Shown: positions 1-10,885 of the stretch, piece after piece
How positions within the stretch are numbered: position 1 is the first letter of the stretch
Layout of the letters: every line of letters begins with the position of its first letter
Origin: Archivesica marissinica
Taxonomy: Eukaryota; Mollusca; Bivalvia; Venerida; Vesicomyidae
Assembly: GCA_014843695.1 (NCBI GenBank)
Contig: CM026390.1
Location: forward strand, 4,337,971 to 4,401,970
Reading direction: 5' to 3'
DNA length: 64,000 nt
Made by a program: the position numbers and the translations under genes
The notes under the pieces: model-generated
What the model was told of the DNA's origin: nothing
Databases searched by the model: none
The model's input: the letters and a program-made list of their open reading frames with translations, nothing else

Positions 1-849
1 CGTCAGACATACCGGTACCTGCAGAATAGTAACCATACGCACATAGCAACATCAGACATACCGGTACCTGCAGAATAGTAACCATACGCACATAGCGACA
101 TCAGACATATTGGTACCTGTAGAATAGTAACCCTACGCACATAGCGACGTCAGACATACCAGTACCTGCAGAATAGTAACCCTACGCACATAGCGACGTC
201 ACACATACCGGTACCTGCAGAATAGTAACCCTACGCACATAGCGACGTCACACATACCGGTACCTGCAGAATAGTAACCCTACACACATAGCGACGTCAG
301 ACATACCGGTACCTGCAGAATAGTAACCATACGCACATAGCGACGTCAGACATACCGGTACCTGCAGAATAGTAACCCTACGCACATAGCGACGTCAGAC
401 ATACCGGTACCTGCAGAATAGTAACCCTACGCACATAGCGACTCAACTACCGGTACCTGCAGAATAGTAACCCTACGCACATAGCGACGTCAGACATACC
501 GGTACCTGCAGAATAGTAACCCTACGCACATAGCGACGTCATCAGACATACTGGTACCTGTAGAATAGTAACCATACGCACATAGCGACGTCAGACATAC
601 CGGTACCTGCAGAATAGTAACCCTATGCACATAGCAACATCAGACATACCGGTACCTGCAGAATAGTAACCATATGCACATAGCGACGTCAGACATACCG
701 GTACCTGCAGAATAGTAACCCTACGCACATAGCGACGTCAGACATACCGGTACCTGCAGAATAGTAACCATACGCACATAGCGACGTCAGACATACCGGT
801 ACCTGCAGAATAGTAACCCTACGCACATAGCGACGTCAGACATACCGGT
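1..849. repeat. 49-bp minisatellite, about 17 units
   Basis: The same 49-bp unit repeats head to tail from the window edge. Its core reads ACATACCGGTACCTGCAG, followed by a segment ending in CGCACATAGCGA. Copies differ by scattered substitutions (CCCTACG against CCATACG) and a few small indels near 443 and 541. The array is cut by the left window edge, so its full length is unknown. It has no coding signature. Confidence 0.97.
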
Positions 850-895
850 ACTCGCAAATATTTATTTTCACCGATGTTGAACAAAATTTACAATA

Positions 896-1120
896 TACAA
901 AATTTATTTTAGCTCGATTGCGAAACAAGTTCTTACAACTTATATTAATCACTCTCGAAACCTCATTCCTGATGCAATCAATACATCGCCACGAGGGAGA
1001 GAGAAGAGTCAATGTGGAATTTAATTGACTTGCCTACAATTGTAACGGGTCCAGCGAGGCTGAAACAATGGGCCTTTCACACCTGCAGTGAACGTGCTAC
1101 CACTGCACTATCACGACTGT
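896..1120 (-). mobile_element. SINE family D, copy 1
   Basis: Minus-strand tRNA-headed SINE. Read on the minus strand, a tRNA-like head (GTGCAGTGGTAGCACG resembles a Pol III A box) at about 1060-1120 is followed by a body and a tail containing TTCGCAATCGAGCTAAAATA. The body and tail recur at 4774-4935, 14661-14892 and 15000-15068, which establishes it as dispersed. The B-box region is decayed. Confidence 0.75.
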
Positions 1121-1633
1121 ATTGAATGCCAAACTCACACACAGAGTGTAGTGAGAGACATGGCTGGTTTTTGTATTACCTCCCTTTGGCAGCTAAAGTC
1201 TGATTAATCTTGACATATATATTGGTCAATTTAGTTGGAATCCTTTGTTTTTACTGTTGTTAGGTAAATTAACCCAATCATTACGTTCAATATATAAACA
1301 ATACACCCATAGTCATTGTACATTGTACATGGCATTTTGCATCCATTGCAAAAATTAAATGAGTTATTAATATAATTTTAGATCAAAGCAGTTTACTGAA
1401 CTATTTGAAAGAAACTTATCACTTTGTGTTAGTAGTCTAGTTTCTGACATAAGTATTTTTCAGCGGATATTTTGTAAAACATTCCTAGACATGTAATTGT
1501 GACATGTTATTTTAAGGATTATGTGATACATTATCTGTGATCTTATGTGTTTTGCAAAACGTTGAATGCTAACGACTCAAGTTTTCAGTCACATAAGTTA
1601 AATGAGGTTAAGAATGTACATTTATGCTGTAAT
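1121..1633. other. AT-rich spacer with no recognised feature
   Basis: No long reading frame, RNA gene or repeat was recognised between the SINE and the next tandem array. Confidence 0.6.
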
Positions 1634-2379
1634 TCCAGGCCAATCCAGGTCAACATGTCCAGGCCAATCTAGGTCATCATGGCCAGGCCAATCTAGGTCA
1701 TCATGTCCAGGCCAATCTAGGTCATCATGTCCAGGCCAATCCATGTCATCATGTCCAGGCCAATCTAGGTCATCATGTCCAGGCCAATCTAGGTCATCAT
1801 GTCCAGGCCAATCCATGTCATCCTGTCCAGGCCAATCTAGGTCATCATGTCCAGGCCAATCTTGGTCATCATGTCCAGGCCAATCTAGGTCATCATGTCC
1901 AGGCCAATCTAGGTCATCATGTCCAGGGCCAATCTAGGTCATCATGTACAGGCCAATCTAGGTCATCATGTCCAGGCCAATCTCATCATCATGTCCATCA
2001 CTGTCCAATCCATGTCCAATCACTCGTCCAGTCCAATCCAATCATCATGTCCAGGCCAATCTAATCATCATGTCCATGTCCAATCTCGTCATCACTCGTC
2101 CAATCTATCATCATGTCCAGGTCAATCCAGGTCATCATGTCCAGGCCAATCCAGGTCATCATGTCCAGGCCAATCTAGGTCATCATGTCCAGGCCAATCT
2201 AGGTCATCATGTCCAGGCTAATCTAGGTCATCATGTCCAGGCCAATCCATGTCATCATGTCCAGGCCAATCTAGGTCATCTTGTCCAGGCCAATCCATAT
2301 CATCATGTCCAGGCCAATCTAGGTCATCATGTCCAGGCCAATCTAGGTCATCATGTCCAGGCCAATCTAGGTCATCAAT
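1634..2379. repeat. 24-bp minisatellite, about 31 units
   Basis: The unit contains CCAGGCCAATCTAGGTCATC and has a period of 24 bp. The middle (about 1975-2115) is degenerate, with shortened units, while both flanks are regular. Because the period is a multiple of three, frames stay open on both strands as an octapeptide repeat (GQSRSSCP in one frame). I treat this as a by-product of the period and do not call a gene. Confidence 0.96.
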
Positions 2380-2815
2380 GTAGGGAGAATAGATATTTCG
2401 CTGTTAGTTTTATATTCAACATATTTACATGGTGAACAATTTCCTCCATATTTATTAGGGCGTCTTGTGCAGATCCATTGCGCATCATCGAACCAAGCTT
2501 CCGCTTCTATATTTTAGAATCGTGAGGTATGTATTTTAAGGGTTGTATACCCTGCCTAGCCCGGACCTAGAATTATATATTTACCGTCCCGTTATCTACT
2601 CAAAATTCTGGAAATTGCATTGAATATTATAAATGACTTACTATAAGCCCATAAAACATGATTATTTCTAGTGCCTGTGGTTTTACACTAGACTGACATA
2701 TATTCAATTATTATAATTAGGCTATGAAATATGTTGTATGTTTATATTAGCTAGGTAATTATAGATTGTATCAAAGAATAAAAATAAACTCATATGTTTG
2801 TTTGTTTCTCATATT
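2380..2815. other. AT-rich spacer between two minisatellites
   Basis: Nothing recognisable: no long reading frame, no SINE head and no inverted repeat was noticed. Confidence 0.6.
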
Positions 2816-4613
2816 GCCGACGTTTGTACCAACTCTCTTCCTACCGACGTTTGTAACAACTCTCTTCCTACCGATGTTTGTAACAACTCTCTTCCTACTG
2901 ATGTTTGTACCAACTCTCTTCCTACTGATGTTTGTACCAACTCTCTTCCTACCGATGTTTGTACCAACTCTCTTCCTACTGATGTTTGTACAAACTCTCT
3001 TCCTACTGATGTTTGTACCAACTCTCTTCCTACCGACGTTTGTAACAACTCTCTTCCTACCGATGTTTGTACCAACTCTCTTCCTACTGATGTTTGTACC
3101 AACTCTCTTCCTACCGATGGTTGTAACAACTCTCTTCCTACTGATGTTTGTACCAACTGTCTTCCTACTGACGTTTGTACCAACTCTCTTCCTACCGATG
3201 TTTGTAACAACTCTCTTCCTACTGATATTTGTACCAACTCTCTTCCTACCAATGTTTGTACCAACTCTCTTCCTACCGACGTTTGTACCAACTCTCTTCC
3301 TACTGATGTTTGTACCAACTCTCTCCCTACTGACGTTTGTACCAACTCTCTTCCTACTGATGTTTGTACCAACTCTCTTCCTACTGATGTTTGTACCAAC
3401 TCTCTTCCTACTGATGTTTGTACCAACTCTCTTCCTACTGATGTTTGTACCAACTCTCTCCCTACTGATGTTTGTACCAACTCTCTTCCTACCGATGTTT
3501 GTAACAACTCTATTCCTACCGACATTTGTACCAACTCTCTTCCTACCAACGTTTGTACCAACTCTATTCCTACTGACGTTTGTACCAACTCTATTCCTAC
3601 CGACGTTTGTACCAACTCTCTTCCTACTGATGTTTGTACCAACTCTCTCCCTACTGACGTTTGTACAAACTCTCTTCCTACCGATGTTTGTACAAACTCT
3701 CTTCCTACTGATGTTTGTACAAACTCTCTTCCTACCGATGTTTGTACCAACTCTCTTCCTACTGATGTTTGTACCAACTCTCTTCCTACCGACATTTGTA
3801 CAAACTCTCTTCCTACTGTCATTTGTACCAACTCTCTTCCTACCGACATTTGTACAAACTCTCTTCCTACCGACATTTGTACAAACTCTCTTCCTACCGA
3901 TGTTTGTACAAACTCTCTTCCTACCGATATTTGTACAAACTCTCTTCCTACCGATGTTTGTACAAACTCTCTTCCTATCGATGTTTGTACCAACTCTCTT
4001 CCTACTGATGTTTGTACCAACTCTCTTCCTACCGATGTTTGTACCAACTCTCTTCCTACCGACATTTGTACCAACTCTCTTCCTACCGATGTTTGTACAA
4101 ACTCTTCCTATCGATGTTTGTACCAACTCTCTTCCTACTGATGTTTGTACAAACTCTCTTCCTATCGATGTTTGTACCAACTCTCTTCCTACTGATGTTT
4201 GTACCAACTCTCTTCCTACCAATGTTTGTACCAACTCTCTTCCTACCGACATTTGTACCAACTCTCTTCCTACCGATGTTTGTACCAACTCTCTTCCTAC
4301 CGATGTTTGTACAAACTCTCTTCCTACCGATGTTTGTACGAACTCTCTTCCTACTGATGTTTGTACAAACTCTCTTCCTACTGATGTTTGTACCAACTCT
4401 CTTCCTACTGATGTTTGTACCAACTCTCTTCCTACTGATGTTTGTACAAACTCTCTTCCTACCGATGTTTGTACAAACTCTCTTCCTACCGACGTTTGTA
4501 CAAACTCTCTTCCTACCGACGTTTGTACCAACTCTCTTCCTACTGATGTTTGTACAAACTCTCTTCCTACCGATGTTTGTACCAACTCTCTTCCTACTGT
4601 CGTTTGTACCAAC
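2816..4613. repeat. 27-bp minisatellite, about 66 units
   Basis: Very regular array with core CTCTTCCTACTGATGTTTGT and a period of 27 bp. Variation is concentrated at a few positions (CCGA/CTGA, GTACC/GTACA/GTAAC). As 27 is nine codons, open frames of several hundred codons run on both strands (for example repeats of TDVCTNSLP). Simultaneous openness in several frames argues against real coding. The right end abuts the body of a SINE at the sequence CCCGGAGAAAACCC. Confidence 0.97.
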
Positions 4614-4745
4614 TCCCGGAGAAAACCCACCTGTCCGATCTGGCGACCACCATATACCATCTCACATACTTCCTGGTCCGAGGATCGAGCCCGGGCTGAA
4701 TTGGTGAGAAGCGAACGTGCTAACCACTGTGCTAATCGGACTAAC
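4614..4745 (-). mobile_element. SINE family B, copy 1 (head and part of body)
   Basis: On the minus strand this starts with a tRNA-like head carrying an A-box-like TTAGCACAGTGGTTAGCACG and a B-box-like GGCTCGATCCTCGG, followed by a body through GGTGGGTTTTCTCC. The tail is missing where the 27-bp array begins. Fuller copies lie at 14291-14508, 25533-25792 and 35147-35375. Confidence 0.85.
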
Positions 4746-4773
4746 AACATTAGTGATTGTTTATAGTTTATGT

Positions 4774-4935
4774 AAATTTATTTTAGCTCGATTGCGAAAC
4801 AAGTTCTTTCAACTTATATTAATCACTCTCGAGACCTCATTCCTGATGGACTCCATCGCCATGAAGGAGAGAGAAGAGGCAATGTGAAATTTAAATGCCT
4901 TGCCTAAGGGCACACTCGTAACGGCTCCAGCGGGG
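4774..4935 (-). mobile_element. SINE family D, copy 2 (body and tail)
   Basis: Closely matches 896-1050: ATTTTAGCTCGATTGCGAAA, then ATTAATCACTCTCGAGACCT, then the GGGAGAGAGAAGAG-like segment and the CGTAACGGCTCCAGCG segment. The tRNA-like head is not recognisable in this copy. Confidence 0.8.
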
Positions 4936-5060
4936 ATTAATTGTATATCAGAAATGTATTAGTCAATGTACTCGTTGCCCGATACCCAGATTGACATTTC
5001 ATAACGTTCATTTCATTCAGAAATTACATTGCGAGCTTTATTCAGAGTATGAGATCATAT

Positions 5061-5390
5061 ATTTAATTGCAACCTTTGTGATTTTCAGCGAATACAATAA
5101 ATATTCGATATATAATGCAATATAAGTCATTTCATGCTCTTATTTTGCATTTATATACGATTTTAAATTCCATTTCCAACATGAGATTTACATTTCGTAG
5201 TGGTCGTTTCATTGAGATATTACAATATGAGCTATAAATCTTGTATATGTTAATACATTTAATTGCAACCTTTGTGATTTTCATTAAATACAATTAATAT
5301 TCGATATATAATGCAATATAAGTCATTTCATGCTCTTATTTTGCATTTATATAGGATATAGGATTTAATATTCCATTTCGTACACGCCAA
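5061..5390. repeat. Direct duplication, about 196-bp offset
   Basis: A block beginning ATTTAATTGCAACCTTTGTG at 5061 recurs at 5257 with few changes, including the later segments TCGATATATAATGCAATATA and TCATGCTCTTATTTTGCATT. It is a two-copy tandem duplication in AT-rich DNA with no coding content. Confidence 0.85.
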
Positions 5391-5420
5391 TTACATTTCG
5401 TCGATTTTGCACACAATATT

Positions 5421-5635
5421 GTGTGGCATCCGTGGTCCAGTGGTAGAGCGTCGGATTTGGAATTGATCGGTCCCGGGTTCGATACTCGGTCAGGCCACCT
5501 ATGTAGTGTCATTGAGCAAGGCACCTCACACACATTGCTTAGTACTGGTTAACCACTTAGGTCGGCTAAGCTTGCCCAGGAAAACATGTCTACGTCCCCG
5601 CAAGGGGTTTGACATTAATGGAACATACATACATA
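5421..5635 (+). mobile_element. SINE family A, full-length copy
   Basis: Plus-strand SINE with a tRNA-like head: the A-box-like TGGTCCAGTGGTAGAGCG at about 5433 and the B-box-like GGGTTCGATACTC at about 5476. The body includes ATTGAGCAAGGCACCTCACA and ACTGGTTAACCACTTAGG, and the tail reads CTACGTCCCCGCAAGGGGTT and ends in ACATACATACAT. The GAGCAAGGCACCT motif resembles a conserved core reported in vertebrate-type SINEs; that is from memory and unchecked. Fragments recur at 5828, 15530, 15748, 19032 and 19251. Confidence 0.88.
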
Positions 5636-5827
5636 TTCCATTTCGTATTTCAGGCGTACCGTCAAACTGGTGCATATAGTTCAATCCTGACAAGTATAAG
5701 ATGCCGATAACTGCTCGCAAAAGAAAACCGACCATTTCCCCTATGGTTAAGGGTTAGTTTTAGTGCTAAAGATGTTTCGTACTCATATCTGGACAGTTCG
5801 TCTCTAATCCTAACTCTTACTGTACCA

Positions 5828-5915
5828 TTAATATCAAACCCCTTGCGTGGACCTAGACATGTGGTCCTGGGCAGGCTTAACCAATCTAAGCGGTTAACCA
5901 GTATTAAGCAATGTG
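5828..5915 (-). mobile_element. SINE family A fragment (tail and part of body)
   Basis: Reverse-complement match to the 3' part of the copy at 5421: ATATCAAACCCCTTGCGTGG, then GGTTAACCAGTATTAAGCAA. It stops at the GTGTGTGA stretch, where a family C SINE begins, so the two elements are joined at a GT-rich junction. Confidence 0.85.
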
Positions 5916-5921
5916 TGTGAT

Positions 5922-6110
5922 GTGTGTGTTTTACGTTTATTTATCGTCGCTACCGGTTGCCCATATGAGCGACGACTCCTGAAGAGATTAGTCATTTTAG
6001 AGTTTTTGGAGGATAGTGCAATGATACAGAGAGAGACCCATTCCAGAGTATGATCTGGTTTTTTTACGTGCACAGTGTAAAGCACCGACACGAGACCTCG
6101 GTTTATAGGG
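5922..6110 (-). mobile_element. SINE family C, copy 1 (head missing)
   Basis: Matches the copies at 17851-18136 and 24245-24515: TTTACGTTTATTTATCGTCG, ATATGAGCGACG, GAAGAGATTAGTCATTTTAG and AAAGCACCGACACGAGACCT. The homology ends near 6103, before the tRNA-like head seen in copy 2. Confidence 0.88.
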
Positions 6111-6797
6111 GCTAAACCTGGAAAGGGTTAAGGGGAAAGCGGGACACATACTTCAACAATATATAAGTACATTGGTAAATGTCTAGATTTGAGGGACATA
6201 ACTTGGAGGACATTCAGAATAAACAGAACTCTAAGAAGACGGTGATGCAGGAATCAATATAGATGGTGGTGCTAGTGAAGTATGTGAATGCTACACGAAC
6301 AGTGAACAACATGAACCGCCTAACAAGTAATAATAGGAAGAGCAGTAGGAATAGATCTCCCAGGATATCTAACCGATTATTTAATTCAGAGTGCTCAAAC
6401 CCGTTCCATCCAGTGATCATGACAATCAACTCCGCCACTCATCGATAATGGCTATCCGGGTCCGGAGTGTTAAACACATCAGATACAAATGGTAGGGCTA
6501 TAAAGGAGAACTAGAATGTGACAATAGTAAATGTGATGATGTATTAGCTGAAAGAGACGAAATAGAGATTTTGAGTCATACTATTTGGTACTTATGTACA
6601 TGTAGTTGAATGCTTGCACTTGCTTAGTAACGATATTAGAATCACAAATACGTTAGAGTTAGTAAATTGATGGCGATTAAAAATGTTGTGTCAAGAGTTG
6701 AAAGTAAAACATATAAATTGATGCGAAATTTATTGTCACCCACAAAAGAAGGAGAAAAGAGATTTAAGGATCATACAAAACATATACAAGATCATCA
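6111..6797. other. AT-rich spacer with no recognised feature
   Basis: Short open frames on both strands (about 60-75 codons) overlap each other and carry no recognisable motif. No RNA gene or dispersed repeat was noticed. Confidence 0.5.
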
Positions 6798-7557
6798 CAT
6801 AGCACTTTCATACGGCTATACGGACTCAACGTAATAGCACTCTCATACGGCTATACGGACTCAACGTAATAGCACACTCTCATCCGGCTATACGGACTCA
6901 ACGAAATAGCACACTCTCATCCGGCTATACGGACTCAACGTAATAGCACACTCTCATCTGGCTATACGGACTCAACGTCATAGCACTCTCATCCGGCTAT
7001 ACGGACTCAATGTAATAGCACTCTCATCCGGCTATACGGACTCAACGTCATAGCACTCTCGTCCGGCTATACGGACTCAACGTCATAGCACTCTCATCCG
7101 GCTATACGGACTCAACGTAATAGCACTCTCATCCGGCTAAACGGACTCAATGTCATAGCACTCTCATCCGGCTATACGGACTCACCGTAATAGCACTCTC
7201 ATCTGGCTATACGGACTCAACGTAATAGCACTCTCATCTGGTTATACGGACTCAACGTCATAGCACTCCCATCCAGCAATACGCACTCACGTCATAGCAC
7301 TATCATTCGGCAATACGAAGTCAACGTCATAACTCTCTCATCCAGCTATACGGATTCACGTCATAGCACTCTCGTCCGGCTAAACGGACTCAACGTCATA
7401 GCACTCTCATCCGGCTATACGGACTCAACGTCATAGCACTCTCATCCGGCTATACGGACTCAACGTCATAGCACTCTCATCCGGCTATACGGACTCAACG
7501 TCATAGCACTCTCATCCGGCTATACGGACTCAACGTCATAGCACGTTCATCCGGCTA
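6798..7557. repeat. 35-bp minisatellite, about 22 units
   Basis: The core is CATAGCACTCTCATCCGGCT, followed by ATACGGACTCAACGT. Early units have a 2-bp insertion (GCACACTCTC), and units near 7260-7350 are degenerate. A single detached, shortened unit lies at about 7736-7769, separated by unique DNA, so the array was once longer or was split. Confidence 0.96.
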
Positions 7558-8276
7558 GATAATATAGAAGTAATGCTAATAGACAGATTAGTTAGTGGAA
7601 TTAACACTGACATTGGGTGGAGCCGGAGCCGACGCCGATGTTGGATTTTAAAAGTGCGTTAGAAATAGGAAAAACAATTCGATAAAATGATTAGTATTAA
7701 CTTACGGGCCTTCACATCACGCCAGAGGTTACTTAACGTCATAGCACTCCTCCGGCTAAACGGACTCACAATATAGCAGGGTCTCATTATAGCTCTCCAA
7801 CTAAACAGGGTTTAAAGTCTCATTCACCACTTAGGGCAATATAGCGACTCGCAAGTCGTTATTGGTTGAGGAAGACCCTGGGTCTCCGAGCAGTATTTCA
7901 TTCACAGACGGGTACCCAGGTAGAACCAACGACCGTCTGCAAGCTTCAATACATGAAATAATTTGAGTCAAATACAGTGTGTTAACATAACCTGTCTATA
8001 ATAAAGTTTCTTTTAAATATTATATAATGCATTTGTATGGACCAGGAGGTTAGAAAAATGGACAAGGCTGGATGAAAATGGCCTCTAGAAAACGAGGAAC
8101 AGGAATAATTGATCACATATGCGTTATTTGATTCATTTGGGCTGCTAAGGGAGACACAACACCCAGAAAGTGTGGATGAAGTGTCATTAGTACAGCGGCT
8201 TCCGATGTCATATGTTGCAAAGGTCCACGATATGCAAAGTACATGTATATAAAATAAGCATAAAAGTATAAAATAT
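7558..8276. other. Spacer with one stray 35-bp unit
   Basis: Apart from the detached repeat unit at 7736-7769 (GTCATAGCACTCCTCCGGCT), I see no gene, RNA or mobile element in this stretch. Confidence 0.55.
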
Positions 8277-8473
8277 TTTGTTATCCTGCAGATGTTAAAT
8301 AGTGATACTGCCTCGTTATCCTGCAGATGTTAACTAGTGATACTGCTTTGTTATCCTGCAGGTGTTAAATAGTGATACTGCTTTGTTATCCTGCAGATGT
8401 TAAATAGTGATACTGTTTTGTTATCCTGCAGATGTTAAATAGTGATACTGCTTTGTTATCCTGCAGATGTTAA
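8277..8473. repeat. 36-bp minisatellite, about 5.5 units
   Basis: The unit contains TTTGTTATCCTGCAGATGTT followed by AAATAGTGATACTGC. Copies are almost identical, with single changes such as GCAGGTG and TAACTAG. Confidence 0.95.
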
Positions 8474-8562
8474 GGAGAAACTATAGTGCAGGTACAAAGA
8501 TTGGCATTAAGAAGAAAATGATTCGCTGTGTGTAGGGAAGATGCTCATATGATTCCATTCCT

Positions 8563-10310
8563 AATGATACAAGATACAAGATACAAGAAGCTTTATTTAA
8601 CGTCGGATTACATTTACAAATAACATTAGCTAATAAGCTATTTTTCCGACAAACATATATTATAATCAAAACATAAGAAAAAACAGCTAAGAAATAAAAG
8701 TTGGTTTAAACATGAATACAACACAGGACATAGCATAATTAAAACATGTTAAAGCGAGCACCTAAAAGACAAAAATAAAATTAATACATTGTGTTAATAG
8801 TTTTAACAATTTAAGGATAACATACAGCTTAAGATACAAGCAACTATATAATATAGATAAATCTTAAGAATTCAAATAGAAATACACTATTGATTGATAC
8901 ACTGTGTTGTAGTTGCTGATCTTGGCATGTGGCCTAAAAACTGCAAAGAACAAAAAATGTTAAGACACTGACAGGCAAAAAGGTACACTACTGTGAAATT
9001 AAGATATGTTTTAAAAAAAACAGTTATCCCCCAAATCAGATTTGGAAAGGAACTGATCAGCAATTACCTCACAGGTATCTTAAAACAAAATACATAAAAA
9101 GCAGTTAAAGCAACTATTTGTGGCATGCAAATTTATAGAACACTAAAAACTAAGTTACAACAATCAAATTAGAACATCAAGCTAGCACAAATCATAAATT
9201 ATAAACATAAAAACACAAATAAAACACATAGCACACATGTATAAGCACATTAAGCACATTAAGCATGAGGAAATAAGCGGACACGACTAGGTAGAGCACA
9301 TTGAGCACTTACAGGACGGGCCCGTCCAGGCACGGACCAGCCTCACAAACTTCTTGTGGTTTTCAATTTTTCTAATGTCATTTGGCAGGCTGTTCCATAC
9401 CTGAGCGGCCTCGTATCTGAAAGATCTCTTACCGTTCAAGGTGGTGCGTACAGTTGGTACTTCAACAGTGTTTGAATGTCTGAAAGAATATTTTATATTT
9501 CGAAATTTAACCAGGTCATGTAAATATGGAGGTGATTCATGGTACAGGCATTTGAATGTTTCTATTGCAATAGTTCTTATTCTACTAAGATGTAATGTAG
9601 GCATGTTTACTTGTTTCAAAAGGTCTTCGTAGCTAGAGGTGAAATCATTTAAAGTAATTTTTAGAGCTCTATGTTGTAGTTTCTCCAATTTTTCTGTATT
9701 AGTTTTGTTACAAAAGTGCCATATGAGCGGACAGTAGTTGAAAGTTGATCTTATAAAGGATTTATAAATTAACAATTTGAGGTCAGGTGTTAAAAACTTG
9801 CTTAGTCTGAGAAGTACATTTAGTTGTCTAGCAGCCTTCTTACACATTTTTGTAACCTGTTCATCAAAATTTAACATAAAATCTATATCTACACCTAGGA
9901 GTTTCACAGAGTCTTCACATTTAATATCAGCATTTGCAATGGTAAAAGATCTTAATTGTTTGTGGGTTTTCTTACCTAGGGCTATGGCCTGAAACGTATC
10001 AGGGTTGGCCTGCATTTGGTTACAATCAAACCATTTTATTAAGATGTCACTTTCTGTTTCAAGAGTTGATTTGAGAGATGACAGATCCTTATCCCAGTAT
10101 GACAAAGTATTGTCGTCTGCATAATTGTAAAGCTTAGATTGTGTAATAAAATAAAAGATGTCATTTATAAAAATATTAAAAATTAGAGGTCCTAATATGG
10201 AGCCTTGGGGGACCCCCTTGATAGTTTCTTGCCATAGGCTGAGTGCATCACCAATCTTGACAATGCTTGGAAGAGTGTTCTGATATGACCACATACTAGT
10301 TCTTTTAACA
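8563..10310 (-). mobile_element. 5'-truncated non-LTR retrotransposon (LINE)
   Basis: A minus-strand LINE remnant. It consists of a reverse-transcriptase C-terminal reading frame (9287-10294), a long A-rich 3' untranslated region (8590-9286), an AATAAAG signal near the 3' end and a short tandem tail of GATACAA units (minus strand TTGTATC) at about 8565-8590. A simple-repeat tail instead of poly(A) is typical of some LINE clades such as CR1 and L2. The 5' part, with endonuclease and most of the fingers and palm, is missing, which fits incomplete target-primed reverse transcription. Confidence 0.85.
9287..10294 (-). CDS. LINE reverse transcriptase, C-terminal fragment
   Basis: A 335-residue uninterrupted frame matching the middle and C-terminal part of a non-LTR retrotransposon reverse transcriptase. 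GVPQGSILGPLIFN at about residues 27-40 is the conserved palm block before the active site. YADD at about 58-61 holds the catalytic aspartates. KLLGVDID at about 131 is the following conserved thumb-side block. The C-terminal part, with HRALKIT and AAQVWNSLPNDIR, is the usual region after the RT domain. The first methionine is only the first ATG after the truncation and not the native start, because a stop codon lies about 27 bases upstream. No endonuclease is present, so the copy cannot mobilise itself. The intact frame suggests that insertion was not ancient. Confidence 0.88.
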   Translation of the reverse strand: MWSYQNTLPSIVKIGDALSLWQETIKGVPQGSILGPLIFNIFINDIFYFITQSKLYNYADDNTLSYWDKDLSSLKSTLETESDILIKWFDCNQMQANPDTFQAIALGKKTHKQLRSFTIANADIKCEDSVKLLGVDIDFMLNFDEQVTKMCKKAARQLNVLLRLSKFLTPDLKLLIYKSFIRSTFNYCPLIWHFCNKTNTEKLEKLQHRALKITLNDFTSSYEDLLKQVNMPTLHLSRIRTIAIETFKCLYHESPPYLHDLVKFRNIKYSFRHSNTVEVPTVRTTLNGKRSFRYEAAQVWNSLPNDIRKIENHKKFVRLVRAWTGPSCKCSMCST

Positions 10311-10794
10311 ACAGTTCATAGCCTTACAATTAAATCGCATAATTCCACAATTCCATTCCATTATCCTCTTACTAACGTTGTCGCTAGCAAGTAATCCTGG
10401 TAACCCAATTCCATCTTTCATGTTTCCTACCTTACCATAGTTTCAAGTTATGTCTAACCCCCCCCCCATTTCAATGCCTGTCCTACCAATATAGCCCTTA
10501 CACCAGCAATCACCAATGCAGTGCATCTTGTCATAGTTCATGATACATATCTCCCATTTTCTCAGTCCCAACAGTACCCAATATCTCCGCTGCCATATAT
10601 TTTTTCTTACATGATGCATCTACTAACTTCTTGTGACGCATACATGTATTCAGTACTTTATTAAAGAAAGTAAAACACGTTTAAGCCAAAGCATCAGCAA
10701 TATTACATATTGCATGAAAATTGATTACTTTGTATAATTAACAAATATTAGCTATAATGTAACTGTTTTGTACAATGAGTAATTACTTGTATTT
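10311..10794. other. Spacer with no recognised feature
   Basis: Contains a short C homopolymer near 10460 but no gene, SINE head or array that I can identify. Confidence 0.5.
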
Positions 10795-10819
10795 AATATT
10801 AGTTTTATCTATCTGTCAT

Positions 10820-10870
10820 CCCCTAATGTCTAACCTCTCGCGGGGATGTAGATCTAGTCAGCGTAGCTTT
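10820..10870 (-). mobile_element. Possible SINE family A tail fragment
   Basis: ATGTCTAACCTCTCGCGGGG followed by ATGTAGAT resembles the family A tail in reverse orientation. The rest of the element is not recognisable. It directly flanks the LINE remnant at 10886. Confidence 0.4.
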
Positions 10871-10885
10871 AGGGAGTTGAGCATG

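Noticed and set aside
1602..2435. Octapeptide-repeat frames over the 24-bp array
   Set aside because: Same reason: the period is a multiple of three, frames overlap on both strands, and the sequence has no non-repeat part.
2766..4766. Reading frames of 420-670 codons over the 27-bp array on both strands
   Set aside because: They are open in several frames at once because the period is nine codons. There is no domain, no splice context and no start signal; they are a minisatellite by-product.
6798..7557. Possible CRISPR array
   Set aside because: Units are contiguous with no unique spacers between repeats, and the context is eukaryotic. The same applies to all other arrays here.
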